NCBI GenBank assembly: GCA_902570035.1
Contig: CACFWO010000002.1
Coordinates: 127,054 to 191,053 of the forward strand
Direction of reading: 5' to 3'
Length of the DNA stretch: 64,000 bases
Origin: an uncultured SAR86 cluster bacterium
GTDB taxonomy: Bacteria; Pseudomonadota; Gammaproteobacteria; Magnimaribacterales; AG-339-G14
Shown piece after piece: positions 1 through 8,996 of this stretch (positions within the stretch are counted from its first letter, which is position 1; every line of letters begins with the position of its first letter). The position numbers and the translations under genes are program-made. A model generated the notes under the pieces. That model saw only the letters and a list, made by a program, of their open reading frames with translations. It searched no databases and was not told where the DNA came from.

Positions 1-139
1 CAAAAAAATTTGTAATGACCAGAAAGTAGAATTTCAAGATTTAGAAAAGTTATCATTTCTTAATCAGTTGACCCTTACTAAATATCAAAGAAAGGGAATT
101 GAAGCAGGCAGATCCATTACATCACTTCTCTTTAAGTAA
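1..139 (+). CDS. Possible C-terminal end of an unidentified protein (5' truncated)
   Basis: A plus-strand frame is open from the window edge (position 2) to a TAA at 137-139, giving about 45 residues that end ITSLLFK. I do not recognise it. It would converge with rdgB and overlap its 3' end by 18 bp, which fits the packing elsewhere in the window. Forty-five codons can stay open by chance in AT-rich DNA, so this is a weak call. The usual rdgB neighbour, hemW, is not visible on the minus strand here. Confidence 0.3.
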   Translation, partial: KKICNDQKVEFQDLEKLSFLNQLTLTKYQRKGIEAGRSITSLLFK

Positions 140-709
140 TTTATTCAAAAGAATCTTTGTTGCTTTAGCCCTATGGCTGTTTTTATTTTTATAATCTTTG
201 CCTAATTCAGCAAGGGTTTTGCTTTCTTCAGAGATATAAAAAATTGGATCATAGCCAAAACCATCTTCACCTTTAGAGTCTCTGGCTATCTCACCTTCAA
301 GCCTCCCTTCTGCGGATAGGGGACTTTCATTTATATTTGGATCGAAGAACACCAGGCAAGCCACAAAAGCAGCATTTCTTTGCGTTTCATTTTCTAAAGA
401 TTCTAATAATTTTATATTGTTTTCAGCATCGCTTGAATTTTCCCCTGCATAACGAGCAGATTTAATACCCGGCTCTCCGTTTAAAAAGTCTACACAAAGA
501 CCTGAGTCATCAGCTATTGCTGGATAACCCGAAAAAGTTGCTGCATGCTTTGCTTTGATCAGTGCGTTTTCATAGAAAGTTGCACCGTCTTCAATAGGAC
601 TATTAATTCCTAGATCTTGAAGAGAATAAAACTGCCAATTCAAAGGCGCTAATAGGGTTTCAAATTCTTTTAGTTTTCCTTGATTAGAGGTGGCTATGAC
701 AACTTTCAA
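122..709 (-). CDS. rdgB: RdgB/HAM1 family dITP/XTP pyrophosphatase
   Basis: House-cleaning nucleotide pyrophosphatase that hydrolyses dITP, ITP and XTP to monophosphates, keeping deaminated purines out of DNA and RNA. The 195-residue protein has the family N-terminal nucleotide-binding motif TSNQGK (residues 7-12), the catalytic segment ADDSGL (66-71) and a C-terminal SHRAKA motif. Length matches the family (about 197 in E. coli). It is the last gene of the minus-strand run metX-metW-rdgB and its start overlaps the metW stop by 4 bp, so translational coupling is likely. The metW-rdgB adjacency is common in gammaproteobacteria. Confidence 0.95.
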   Translation of the reverse strand: MKVVIATSNQGKLKEFETLLAPLNWQFYSLQDLGINSPIEDGATFYENALIKAKHAATFSGYPAIADDSGLCVDFLNGEPGIKSARYAGENSSDAENNIKLLESLENETQRNAAFVACLVFFDPNINESPLSAEGRLEGEIARDSKGEDGFGYDPIFYISEESKTLAELGKDYKNKNSHRAKATKILLNKLLKEK

Positions 710-1293
710 TTCCTGGCCTTAACTCTGTAAAGAGCAATTTCGGTTAAGAGGTTAGGAGCAACCTTCATAAACGATTGTTCTTCTCCATCAAAACTTAAAA
801 GTTGTCTATCAAGGATGTCTGCGCCGTGATCAATGCATAACTTTTCAAAATCCTTTAAAGAGCATAAGTGTATATTTGGTGTTGAATACCAATCATGCGG
901 AAGTGCAGAAGATACCGGCATAGTGCCGCCAAAAATAAGCTGTAAGCGACATCGCCAATTTGCAAAGTTGGGAATACTGATTATTGCCTCTTTACCTATT
1001 CTGATAATTTCTTCTAGAGCAACTTCAGGCTTTCTTAATGCTTGAATTGATTGACTCATAATGACTGCATCAAAACTTTGATCTTGAAAGTTACTCAAAC
1101 CCGAATCAATATCTTGATCGATAACGCTGACGTCCTTTTGTAAACATTTTTGAATTTTTTGATGATCTATTTCTAGACCTAAACCTTTTACTTGATTATT
1201 TTTTTTTAAAAATGCTAAGAGTGAGCCGTCACCGCATCCTAGATCAAGGACCCTGGCATTACTCTGGATAAAATTACCTATCAACTTATTCAT
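706..1293 (-). CDS. metW: Methionine biosynthesis protein MetW (methyltransferase fold)
   Basis: A 195-residue class I SAM-dependent methyltransferase-fold protein with motif I LDLGCGDG at residues 16-23. In many proteobacteria MetW is encoded directly after metX and is thought to help MetX acylate homoserine; its exact biochemical role is not settled. Here its start overlaps the metX stop by 8 bp and its stop overlaps the rdgB start by 4 bp, so it sits inside a tightly coupled operon. The context and length leave little doubt about the family. Confidence 0.93.
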   Translation of the reverse strand: MNKLIGNFIQSNARVLDLGCGDGSLLAFLKKNNQVKGLGLEIDHQKIQKCLQKDVSVIDQDIDSGLSNFQDQSFDAVIMSQSIQALRKPEVALEEIIRIGKEAIISIPNFANWRCRLQLIFGGTMPVSSALPHDWYSTPNIHLCSLKDFEKLCIDHGADILDRQLLSFDGEEQSFMKVAPNLLTEIALYRVKARN

Positions 1294-2386
1294 TTTTCTC
1301 CAAGAATGTCTCTATTGCACTATCGTATGTTTCGCTAGGCATTAAAAAAGCATCGTGACCATGCGGAGAATCTATTTCTAAAAAGGAGATGTCTTTTTCA
1401 GCTTCTATAAAAGCATTTGCTAACTCTCTGGATCTTTCCGGTGAAAATCGCCAGTCGGATGAAAATGCGATAAGAAGAGTTTTCGCAGTAACCGATTTAA
1501 GAGTTTTAGCTAAATTTCCGTCATGAGACTCAGCAGGATCAAAATAGTCTAAAACTTTGGTCATAAGCAGGTAAGTATGCGCATCAAATCTATTAGAAAA
1601 ACTCTCGCCTTGATACCTTAAATAGCTTTCTACTTCGAACTCGACATCGTAGGAGAAATTCACTTCGCCTTTTTTCATATCTCGCCCAAATTTCTCTCGC
1701 ATTGCATCATCTGATAGGTAAGTAATGTGACCAAGCATTCTCGCTAGCCCTAAACCCGTCTTCGGAAGCTTATCCTCAGAGTTATAGTTGGGATCAGCCA
1801 AGATGGCTTGTCTGGCTATTTCGTTAAAAGCAATGTTTTGAGCGCTCAGCTTAGCCGCTGCGGCTATTACCACAATTTTTTTAACAAGATCGGGGTAATC
1901 TATGGACCATTGTAATGCTTGCATACCGCCTAGACTGCCGCCAACAACAGCATACCAATAGGGCAGTCCGAGATGAGTGCGCAACAAATCTTGGCTTTTG
2001 ACCCAGTCTCCAACTGTCACCATAGGAAAAGAGGAGCCGTAAGCTATATTGTTTTCTGGATTAATGGAATTTGGGCCCGTGCTACCGTGGCAGCCGCCTA
2101 AATTATTGGAACCAACAATGAAATATTTGTTTGTATCAAACGCTTTGTTTGGACCGACCATATCATCCCACCAACCTTTTTTATCGTCTTCACTTAACCC
2201 TGCTACGAGATGATTGCCGCTGAGGGCATGACAAATGAGAATTGCGTTATCTTTAGCTTCATTTAATTCTCCATAGGTTTGATAAACCATTTCAAATCCT
2301 TGAAGGGTTTTGCCTGATTTCAAAGAAAAAGAATCTTTATGAATAAAACTCTTTGTTTCTACTCGACCTAGTGAATCGTTCGACAT
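1286..2386 (-). CDS. metX: Homoserine O-acyltransferase MetX (alpha/beta hydrolase fold)
   Basis: Catalyses acyl transfer to homoserine, the first committed step of methionine synthesis. The 366-residue protein has the nucleophile elbow GGSLGG with Ser151, a catalytic Asp311 in SSDWRF and His344 in PHGHD, the standard Ser-Asp-His triad of this family. Members of the MetX family paired with MetW are often succinyltransferases rather than acetyltransferases, and sequence alone here does not settle which acyl-CoA is used. The start codon touches the yggT stop (1-bp overlap). The order yggS-proC-yggT-metX-metW-rdgB matches Pseudomonas-type genomes. Confidence 0.93.
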   Translation of the reverse strand: MSNDSLGRVETKSFIHKDSFSLKSGKTLQGFEMVYQTYGELNEAKDNAILICHALSGNHLVAGLSEDDKKGWWDDMVGPNKAFDTNKYFIVGSNNLGGCHGSTGPNSINPENNIAYGSSFPMVTVGDWVKSQDLLRTHLGLPYWYAVVGGSLGGMQALQWSIDYPDLVKKIVVIAAAAKLSAQNIAFNEIARQAILADPNYNSEDKLPKTGLGLARMLGHITYLSDDAMREKFGRDMKKGEVNFSYDVEFEVESYLRYQGESFSNRFDAHTYLLMTKVLDYFDPAESHDGNLAKTLKSVTAKTLLIAFSSDWRFSPERSRELANAFIEAEKDISFLEIDSPHGHDAFLMPSETYDSAIETFLEKNE

Positions 2387-2937
2387 TAGATGAACCTGGG
2401 TAATTCTAAGTTTGCGCCTAGAGTTAGAAGAATTCTATCGATCTGTATTAAGAGAAAAAATACAATGATTGGTGAAAAGTCTATCCCCGAGAATGAAGTA
2501 AATCTCTGAAAAGGTAAGAGTAAAGGTTGCGTAAGACCATGACATATATTCAGGAAGGAATTATTTGACATGGGCGCTAACCAACTGGCAAATATTGAGA
2601 TAAATAAACTATATCTAATTATTTGCGAGGCCATATATAAAGAGCCAATAGCCGCCCACGATAAAGCATCTATCGTGTCGAAGATCTGGTCGGCACTAAA
2701 AATCAAATTAAACAGACCGAATTTTGCCAAAATTACCAAAGCCAATGCAGACAAATCTATTCCAAACAAAATAGGTAAAACAAATCGAAAAGGTTTAAGG
2801 AAAGGTTCTAAATACTTAAAGGAATTTGAAACGATCGGATTATTAAAACTTAATTGAAATAATCTAAAGAGAAGATACAGCAAAAAAATAGCCGAAAAGA
2901 AATTCACCAATGCTATGAGAAAAAAGTTATTCGCCAT
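2386..2937 (-). CDS. yggT: YggT family integral membrane protein
   Basis: A 183-residue hydrophobic protein with two similar halves, each containing predicted membrane segments followed by a P-x-RF-type stretch (PFLKPFRF near residues 45-52 and PLLLPFQRF near 138-146). This duplicated architecture is the hallmark of the YggT family. The family has been linked to osmotic tolerance and membrane protein function, but no biochemical activity is established. It lies between proC and metX on the minus strand with a 1-bp gap or overlap on either side, its usual place in gammaproteobacteria. Confidence 0.9.
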   Translation of the reverse strand: MANNFFLIALVNFFSAIFLLYLLFRLFQLSFNNPIVSNSFKYLEPFLKPFRFVLPILFGIDLSALALVILAKFGLFNLIFSADQIFDTIDALSWAAIGSLYMASQIIRYSLFISIFASWLAPMSNNSFLNICHGLTQPLLLPFQRFTSFSGIDFSPIIVFFLLIQIDRILLTLGANLELPRFI

Positions 2938-2938
2938 C

Positions 2939-3709
2939 TTAATCGTTTAGTTTTTTTGATCTTTCAATTGCGTTATTGATTGCTTGTGAAATGATCTCAT
3001 TAATTCCAGCAGACTTCATTGTATTTAAAGCCTCTTCTGTGACCCCTTTTTTTGAAGCAACCTTATTTTGAACTTCAGCAAATCCAGCTGACTCATTCTC
3101 TTGAAGTAATTCTCCGGCAGTGAACATAACAGATGCTAGGTCTTTATCGGAGATCGATAAACCGCTATCCGCAGCAAGCTTGCTCATTGTTTCTGCCACT
3201 AGGGCAAAATAAGCTGGCCCAGCACCGTAAATAGCTGTGAATGCATCAATGTCTTTCTCTTCCAATACATAAGTGCTACCTAACTCAGAAATAATCACTT
3301 CGGTTTGATCAACCAATGCTTTATCTCCCATTTCCGCTATGGCGATAGGCCCGTTTTTAAAACCAATTCCAAGTGATGGCATGGTTCTCACGATATTCTT
3401 ATAACCGCCTGCTAGATCGACGAGCTTACTTCTTGAGATGCCAGCAACAAAAGAAATTACGAGTTGGTTCTCTAATTGTGAGGCAATGCTAGAAAGAACC
3501 TCTGCTGTTACGTTTGGCTTTACGGTTATAAAAATAACATCACATTTTTTTGCTAAATCGATAGTTTCTAACTTTTCTGCTGCAAGGTTTTCAGCGGCTT
3601 GATTAATCGAAAGGTTTGAATAAAAAATATTATAAGAACCGGACAAAGTTTTAATTGCCTGTAAAGCTAAGTTTCCGCATCCTATAAATCCTATGTTTTG
3701 TTTATTCAT
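2939..3709 (-). CDS. proC: Pyrroline-5-carboxylate reductase
   Basis: Final enzyme of proline synthesis: reduces 1-pyrroline-5-carboxylate with NAD(P)H. The 256-residue protein opens with the Rossmann motif GFIGCGNLA (residues 7-15). It has the family signature region around residues 160-170 (AGPAYFALVAE) and a helical dimerisation tail. A GVTEEAL segment near the C-terminus corresponds to the conserved GGTTEAGL-type loop, slightly altered. The gene overlaps yggS upstream by 4 bp and is separated from yggT by 1 bp. Confidence 0.94.
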   Translation of the reverse strand: MNKQNIGFIGCGNLALQAIKTLSGSYNIFYSNLSINQAAENLAAEKLETIDLAKKCDVIFITVKPNVTAEVLSSIASQLENQLVISFVAGISRSKLVDLAGGYKNIVRTMPSLGIGFKNGPIAIAEMGDKALVDQTEVIISELGSTYVLEEKDIDAFTAIYGAGPAYFALVAETMSKLAADSGLSISDKDLASVMFTAGELLQENESAGFAEVQNKVASKKGVTEEALNTMKSAGINEIISQAINNAIERSKKLND

Positions 3710-4371
3710 CGTTTACCAAATATTGATTCCCCAACTCTAACCATGGTTGATCCGTGCTTAATGCCCAACTCAAAGTCTTGAGAGGTTCCCAATGAAAGTT
3801 CATTGGCAGGAGAATAATAATTTTTGAGTTGATTGCTAAGCATATTCATTTTCTCATATTCTTTTTCATTAATCTTTCCATCTGTTGGAGGCGAAGGAAG
3901 CGCCATCAAACCTTTAAGTTCTAAACATTTCGATTCAATAACAATCTCCGCCAGAGGCATCAGATCGCTTTCAGTTATGCCTGACTTGCTCTTTTCTTCA
4001 CTGACATTAACTTGGATTAAAACTTTAAGATTTTGACCGGCAGCATCCAGTGCATTAACTATCTTTGCCCTATCAATTGTATGCACCCAAGAAAAATATT
4101 GAGCTATTTGCAAACTTTTTTTTGATTGAATGTTGCCAATAAAATGCCAATCTATTTCTTTTGAATTTATGGATGAAATCTTTTCAACCGATTCTTGCAG
4201 ATAATTTTCGCCAAAGTTGGTCAACCCACAATGATGAGCTGCAGCGATTAAATCAGTGCTTTTCTTTTTTGAAACCGCAATTAACTTTATCTCTTCTAAA
4301 GATCTTCCGGCTTTAGCTGCAGCAGATTTTATTTTGTCGTTAATTTTTGCAATATTATCTGAAATATCCAT
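3706..4371 (-). CDS. yggS: YggS/PROSC family pyridoxal phosphate homeostasis protein
   Basis: A 221-residue PLP-binding protein of the alanine racemase N-terminal barrel fold. The PLP lysine is Lys35 in AVSKKK; the family motifs FGENYLQE (residues 74-81), WHFIGNIQSKK and a C-terminal R-x-GESIFG ending are all present. The family buffers free PLP and has no known enzymatic reaction. It overlaps proC by 4 bp and touches argS at position 4371. The yggS-proC pairing is widely conserved. Confidence 0.94.
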   Translation of the reverse strand: MDISDNIAKINDKIKSAAAKAGRSLEEIKLIAVSKKKSTDLIAAAHHCGLTNFGENYLQESVEKISSINSKEIDWHFIGNIQSKKSLQIAQYFSWVHTIDRAKIVNALDAAGQNLKVLIQVNVSEEKSKSGITESDLMPLAEIVIESKCLELKGLMALPSPPTDGKINEKEYEKMNMLSNQLKNYYSPANELSLGTSQDFELGIKHGSTMVRVGESIFGKR

Positions 4372-6083
4372 TACATTTTTTCAGGAGCAACTATCCCTAA
4401 AATACCTAATCCATCATTAATCACTGCTTTTGTTGCCAAAGAAACAGCAATCCTTGCATTTCTTGAATTATCATCTTTATCCAAGATTGGATGAGAGTTG
4501 TAAAACGAATGAAAGATAGCCGCTAAGTCTCTAAGGTAAAAACATAAAGAATGGATTTCTCTTTTATCAAAACATCGCTCAAGAGTTTGCTGGTAGCTGT
4601 TTATTTGTGAAACAAGTTCATTTTCTTTGTCAGAAGATAAAGATGATAGGGCTCTAGAACCTTCTGAATTGGAATAATTAAAACCCCTTTCTGGCAACTC
4701 TTTCATCAAGCTGCAGATTCGAGCATGAGCATATTGAATGTAGTAAACAGGATTATCTTTATTTTTCTTTTTGGCAAGCTCAATATCAAACTCAAGCGTT
4801 TGATCTGACCTTCTTTCTAAAAAGAAATACCTAACAGCATCTACACCCACCTCATCGATAAGTTTCTTTAAGGTCACAAACTCACCTGATCTTGTAGACA
4901 TAGCAACTTTATTTTTTCCTCTTATTAAAGAAACAAATTGTATAAAAATTGTTTTGAGTTTCTTGCTGTCGTAGCCGAGACCCTTTAATGATGCATTTAT
5001 TCTGGGTAGATAGCCATGATGATCTGACCCCCATAGATTTATCATTTCATCAAATTTTCTATCAAATTTATTTTTATGGTAGACCAGATCAGAAGCAAAA
5101 TATGTTGGTGCTTCATTCTCTCTAATTAGAACCCTATCTTTTTCATCGCCAAAATCCGTTGATTTATACCACATAGCACCGTCTTTATCGTAACTGAGAT
5201 CTTTTTTGCTGAGATAATTTAGAGTTTTATTAAATTCTGATTTTTTAGAGTCATTAAAAAGACTAGATTCAAAAAAGAAATCATCATGGAAAGTATTAAA
5301 TTCTTTTAAGTCGGCTTTGATGCCATCCAAAATTTTTGTGAGCGCAAATACTCCTAACTCTTCAAAATCAGATAACTCTTTTTTTGCCAAAATGAGCCAG
5401 TCATCAAAATTTGTTGGTAGTTTTTTTGGAAGAGTAAATTCGTATTTATTTTGTTTATTTTTTTTCAAATCACTTGCGAGGGTTTTCAAATAATCCCCCT
5501 GGTAACACTCTTTGGGCAATTTAATCTTTTCACCGCCAAGCGATAGATAATTAAGCAAAAGACTAAGACCAAGAGTCTCTATTTGCAATCCCTGATCGTT
5601 TACATAATATTCTTGAGTAACTTCACTTCCTGCTTTAGATAAAAGATTTGCTAAGGCTGAACCCAATGCAGCTCCTCTTCCGTGTCCAATATGAATGGGC
5701 CCGGTTGGATTGCTGGAAACATATTCAATTAATATGTTCTTTTTTGCTTTGCCTTTAATTAAAAAGGGCTTCTCTTGGTCTAAACATTCTTGAATGAAAA
5801 TATATTTTTGTTCAGATGTTAAATAAAAATTTAAGAATCCCGCTCCTGCAATCTCAATTTTAGTTATCCAGTCATTTTTTGTGAGGTTACTAATTAATTT
5901 TTCAGCAATTTGTCTAGGATTATCTTCAGAATTAGCAGCAAGTTTCATACAAATATTTGAAGTCCATTCTCCAAATTCAATATTTTTGGGTTCAAAAACC
6001 TCAATTTGGGATGCTTTAGTGACTCCTTTGAGATTTGATGACTTAATTTCTTCAAAAAGAAGGTTTTGAATATCTTCTTTCAA
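4371..6083 (-). CDS. argS: Arginyl-tRNA synthetase
   Basis: Charges tRNA-Arg with arginine. The 570-residue class I synthetase has an N-terminal ArgRS-specific domain (to about residue 100), the HIGH motif HIGHG at residues 131-135, and MSTRSG in place of a canonical KMSK loop, which is normal for many ArgRS enzymes. A C-terminal DALR anticodon-binding domain ends in APEKM. The start overlaps the efp stop by 4 bp and the stop touches the yggS start, so the gene appears to be the second of a long housekeeping operon headed by efp. Confidence 0.96.
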   Translation of the reverse strand: MKEDIQNLLFEEIKSSNLKGVTKASQIEVFEPKNIEFGEWTSNICMKLAANSEDNPRQIAEKLISNLTKNDWITKIEIAGAGFLNFYLTSEQKYIFIQECLDQEKPFLIKGKAKKNILIEYVSSNPTGPIHIGHGRGAALGSALANLLSKAGSEVTQEYYVNDQGLQIETLGLSLLLNYLSLGGEKIKLPKECYQGDYLKTLASDLKKNKQNKYEFTLPKKLPTNFDDWLILAKKELSDFEELGVFALTKILDGIKADLKEFNTFHDDFFFESSLFNDSKKSEFNKTLNYLSKKDLSYDKDGAMWYKSTDFGDEKDRVLIRENEAPTYFASDLVYHKNKFDRKFDEMINLWGSDHHGYLPRINASLKGLGYDSKKLKTIFIQFVSLIRGKNKVAMSTRSGEFVTLKKLIDEVGVDAVRYFFLERRSDQTLEFDIELAKKKNKDNPVYYIQYAHARICSLMKELPERGFNYSNSEGSRALSSLSSDKENELVSQINSYQQTLERCFDKREIHSLCFYLRDLAAIFHSFYNSHPILDKDDNSRNARIAVSLATKAVINDGLGILGIVAPEKM

Positions 6084-6649
6084 TCTTTCACTCTGCTTTG
6101 ATATTCGCCAGTTCTGGTATCAATTTTAAGGATATCTCCAATCTCAATAAATAATGGGACTTTTACTTCAACACCGTTTTTAAGGATGGCCGGTTTCGTT
6201 GCTCCTGTAGCAGTATCTCCTTTAAATCCAGGCTCAGTTTCAGTTACTTCCATTTCAACAAAAGTATCTAGCTCAACAGATAAAGGCGAACCTTCAAATA
6301 ATAAGACTTCATAAGACTCACCTTCTTCCATCCATTGAATTGAGTCGCCAAGGTCACTTTTAGAGAAAGTTTCTTGATCGAAACTATTATTATTCATCAT
6401 TACAACTTCTTCGCCGCTTTCGTACAAAAATTGCATGGGTATATTCTCAAGATCTGCCTTTTCAAGCGACTCCCCGGTTTTGTACGTTTTTTCCCATACT
6501 CTATTGGATTTTAAATTTTTGAATTTCACGCGCATTACTGCTTGTCCTTTACCGGGTTTATGGAATTCATGTTCAAGAATCTCGCAAGGATCCCCTTCAA
6601 CAATAAGTTTTAATCCATTTTTGAACTCATTCGTACTGATCGAAGCCAT
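6080..6649 (-). CDS. efp: Translation elongation factor P
   Basis: Relieves ribosome stalling at polyproline stretches. The 189-residue protein matches EF-P length and has the modification loop KPGKGQA with Lys34, the residue beta-lysylated by EpmA in E. coli. The C-terminal signature region (GDTATGATKPA, then EIGDILKIDTRTGEY) is intact. It is probably the first gene of the minus-strand run, since a 191-bp divergent region separates it from the TonB operon. Neither epmA nor epmB is in this window. Confidence 0.96.
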   Translation of the reverse strand: MASISTNEFKNGLKLIVEGDPCEILEHEFHKPGKGQAVMRVKFKNLKSNRVWEKTYKTGESLEKADLENIPMQFLYESGEEVVMMNNNSFDQETFSKSDLGDSIQWMEEGESYEVLLFEGSPLSVELDTFVEMEVTETEPGFKGDTATGATKPAILKNGVEVKVPLFIEIGDILKIDTRTGEYQSRVKD

Positions 6650-6840
6650 AGGGAATTTTACATTAGAGTGACAAATAATTTCATAGATAGATGTTGATTT
6701 TTTAATTGAATTCTAATAAAAGAAAAACTAATAAGTTTGTTGCTTTGATAAGTTATTCTTACTAAAGTAGACGAAGAAAAAAATCCGTCCAGCAGAAATT
6801 TAATTATTAATTTTTGTTGGCTTTCTTACAGGGAGATGAA
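6650..6840. promoter_or_regulatory. Divergent intergenic region between efp and the TonB operon
   Basis: This 191-bp stretch separates two divergently oriented transcription units, so it should hold promoters for both. It is very AT-rich. On the plus strand, TTGCTT followed 17 bp later by TAAAGT, and TTGAAT followed 17 bp later by TAATAA, are weak sigma-70-like pairs; neither is convincing. No clear operator or riboswitch is seen. A Shine-Dalgarno-like AGGGAGATG lies just before the ATG at 6841. Confidence 0.4.
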
Positions 6841-7614
6841 ATGTTTAGTAAAACAGTTAAAAAGTTAAAAGTTACTGTCTTTATTATTGCCTTTTCTTTT
6901 TCAGGAATGCTTTTTGCGCAGCTGCAACCTGTTCTGCAGGTCAATGATGAAAGAACGGAAAGGGCTGCAACTTCTCAAACCGCTATCGATGGTTTTCAAG
7001 ATAATACAGATAAATTATCCTCTGAATACAAAATAGTCAGTAAGCAAATTGAGGGGCTAAAGGTCTACAACGCACAAAAAAGAAAACAAATAAAAAGACA
7101 AGTCGAAAGAATGGAAGAAATAGAAACAACCATGAAAGATGCATCGGTTCTTCAGAGACAAATTCCACCCTTATCAAGAAGAATGTATGAGGGCTTAAAA
7201 AGTTTCATTTCTTTGGACTTACCATTCAGACTTGGCGAAAGAGAAGAAAGATTATCATTTATTCAGAAAGCTTTAGATAACCCAACCGTTTCTCCCGCGG
7301 AGCAATTAAGACAGGTTCTTGAAGGTTACACAGTTGAATCTGAATATGGAATGAAAATGGATACCTACAAAGATACAATCACTATTGACGGCCAAGACCG
7401 AGAAGTAAATATTCTTCGAGTTGGAAGATTAGTTTTAGCTTATCAAACATCGGATCTTGATCAGACTGGGGTATGGAATAAAGAGACAAATACATGGGAA
7501 GAATTACCATCTAGATACAGAAATCCTGTAAAAAACGGTATTCGTATTGCCCAAAAACTTCAAACAGTTAACATCCTAGAGATGCCAATTCCAGCAGCTG
7601 AGGTGGTCCAATGA
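6841..7614 (+). CDS. DUF3450 family TonB-system-associated periplasmic protein
   Basis: A 257-residue predicted exported protein. I place the start at the ATG at 6841, not the in-frame ATG 27 bp upstream, because GGGAGATG precedes it and a signal peptide then begins at once (hydrophobic residues about 12-27, ending FAQ). After that comes a charged helical, coiled-coil region (about 35-110) and a conserved C-terminal part. It matches the DUF3450 family found as the first gene of TonB2-like operons in marine gammaproteobacteria. Its role is unknown; it may contact the long ExbB protein encoded 4 bp downstream (overlapping). Confidence 0.8.
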   Translation: MFSKTVKKLKVTVFIIAFSFSGMLFAQLQPVLQVNDERTERAATSQTAIDGFQDNTDKLSSEYKIVSKQIEGLKVYNAQKRKQIKRQVERMEEIETTMKDASVLQRQIPPLSRRMYEGLKSFISLDLPFRLGEREERLSFIQKALDNPTVSPAEQLRQVLEGYTVESEYGMKMDTYKDTITIDGQDREVNILRVGRLVLAYQTSDLDQTGVWNKETNTWEELPSRYRNPVKNGIRIAQKLQTVNILEMPIPAAEVVQ

Positions 7615-8987
7615 AAAAACTACTATTGATTTTTATCGTTGGGTTATTTTTAAACCCACTTTTTTCTCAAGAAGAGGAAAAACCAGAATCTGCAGCGGCT
7701 ACTCTTGATGAGTTATTGGAACTTGTTAAACAAGGAAGGTTTGCTGAATCAGAAGAGGCTTCAGAAAGAGAAGATAGATTCAGAACTGAAAGAAACAGAC
7801 AGCAAAAACTTTTAACAGATGCAAAGGCTGAAAGGGCTCGTCTGGAGAGAATAGCTGAAGAATTAGAAGCACAGTTTGAAGCTAATGATGCAAAGCTGGT
7901 TGTCCTTGAAGAGCAACTTAAAGAAAGACTAGGTTCTCTCTATGAAATGTTTGGACATCTACAAAGTACTGCTAGTGACTCTTTAGCAAGGTTCGAAGAA
8001 TCAATCACTTCAGCTCAGTTTGGTAAAGATAGAGAAATATTCCTGTCTGATTTGGCTAAGAAGATGAGCGAAGGTGTTTCTTTGGCATCAATTCCAGAAT
8101 TAGAGAGGCTCTGGTTTGAGTTATTAAGAGAACTACAAGCATCCGGATCAGTAGAAAAATTTAACGCAACAGTTGTCGATAACAACGGTAATGCAACTGA
8201 AGAGGATGTTGTTAGGGTTGGAACTTTTAACGCCGTTGCTGAGGGAAGTTACTTAAGTTACTTAAAGACAAGAGGAGCTTATGAAGTTCTTCCAAGACAA
8301 CCTGCAAGATATACCGGTGGTACATATGACTTATTCGATGAGAGTTCTGGGTTTGTGCAATTTGGAGTTGATCCAACAGGACCTCAAGGTGGTACCTTGC
8401 TTTCTAATTTGATAACTCTTCCAACTTTTAGTGAAAAAATTGCTCAAGGAAGATTTGTTGGTTACTTGATCTTAGTCTTGTTAGCCATATCCGCAGCAGT
8501 ATTCATTTGGCGTTTTTACATCTTATATGGAGTAAGAAGGGGAGTTAACTCTGAGGCTGCAGGCAAAGGCTCTGGAAATAATGCGTTATCAAGAGTTATG
8601 AAAGTAGCTGAAGAAGCAAAAGATGCCGATACAGAAACTTTAGAACTCAAGATGGCTGAACAAATTCTTGCAGAAAGACCGGCTATAGAAGCTTACATTT
8701 GGGTAGTTAAATTAATCGCTGCAGTTGCTCCACTTCTAGGATTATTTGGAACGATTATCGGTATGATTAATACTTTCCAAGCGATTACTTTGTTCGGAAC
8801 AGGTGATCCAAAAACTATGGCCAGCGGTATTTCAGAAGCGCTTGTCACAACTTGGTTAGGATTGATGTGCGCTATACCATCAGTCTTCATGGCAGCAATT
8901 CTCGCTAATTATTCAAAAGGTATTTTGTCTATCATCGAAGAGCAAAGTACTGGAATGGTAGCAGCAAGATCTGAAGGAAAAGCCTAG
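7611..8987 (+). CDS. Long ExbB/TolQ-type proton channel protein (TtpC-like)
   Basis: A 458-residue MotA/TolQ/ExbB family protein with an unusually long periplasmic N-terminus. It has a signal peptide (residues 1-19), a strong coiled coil (about 45-110), a periplasmic domain, a first membrane helix at about 283-303, and the ExbB channel core near 365-432 (APLLGLFGTIIGM). This layout matches TtpC of Vibrio TonB2 systems, which works with ExbB2, ExbD2 and TonB2 to energise outer-membrane receptors. It overlaps the DUF3450 gene by 4 bp and is followed by a second, short ExbB after 9 bp. Confidence 0.85.
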   Translation: MKKLLLIFIVGLFLNPLFSQEEEKPESAAATLDELLELVKQGRFAESEEASEREDRFRTERNRQQKLLTDAKAERARLERIAEELEAQFEANDAKLVVLEEQLKERLGSLYEMFGHLQSTASDSLARFEESITSAQFGKDREIFLSDLAKKMSEGVSLASIPELERLWFELLRELQASGSVEKFNATVVDNNGNATEEDVVRVGTFNAVAEGSYLSYLKTRGAYEVLPRQPARYTGGTYDLFDESSGFVQFGVDPTGPQGGTLLSNLITLPTFSEKIAQGRFVGYLILVLLAISAAVFIWRFYILYGVRRGVNSEAAGKGSGNNALSRVMKVAEEAKDADTETLELKMAEQILAERPAIEAYIWVVKLIAAVAPLLGLFGTIIGMINTFQAITLFGTGDPKTMASGISEALVTTWLGLMCAIPSVFMAAILANYSKGILSIIEEQSTGMVAARSEGKA

Positions 8988-8996
8988 CGTATTGAT

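Noticed and set aside
2570-2857. Plus-strand 95-residue frame inside yggT
   Set aside because: It is antisense to a well-supported membrane protein gene and has no ribosome site or family.
5650-5700. ArgS as a pseudogene because no canonical KMSK is seen
   Set aside because: Many arginyl-tRNA synthetases lack KMSK; the HIGH motif and length are normal.
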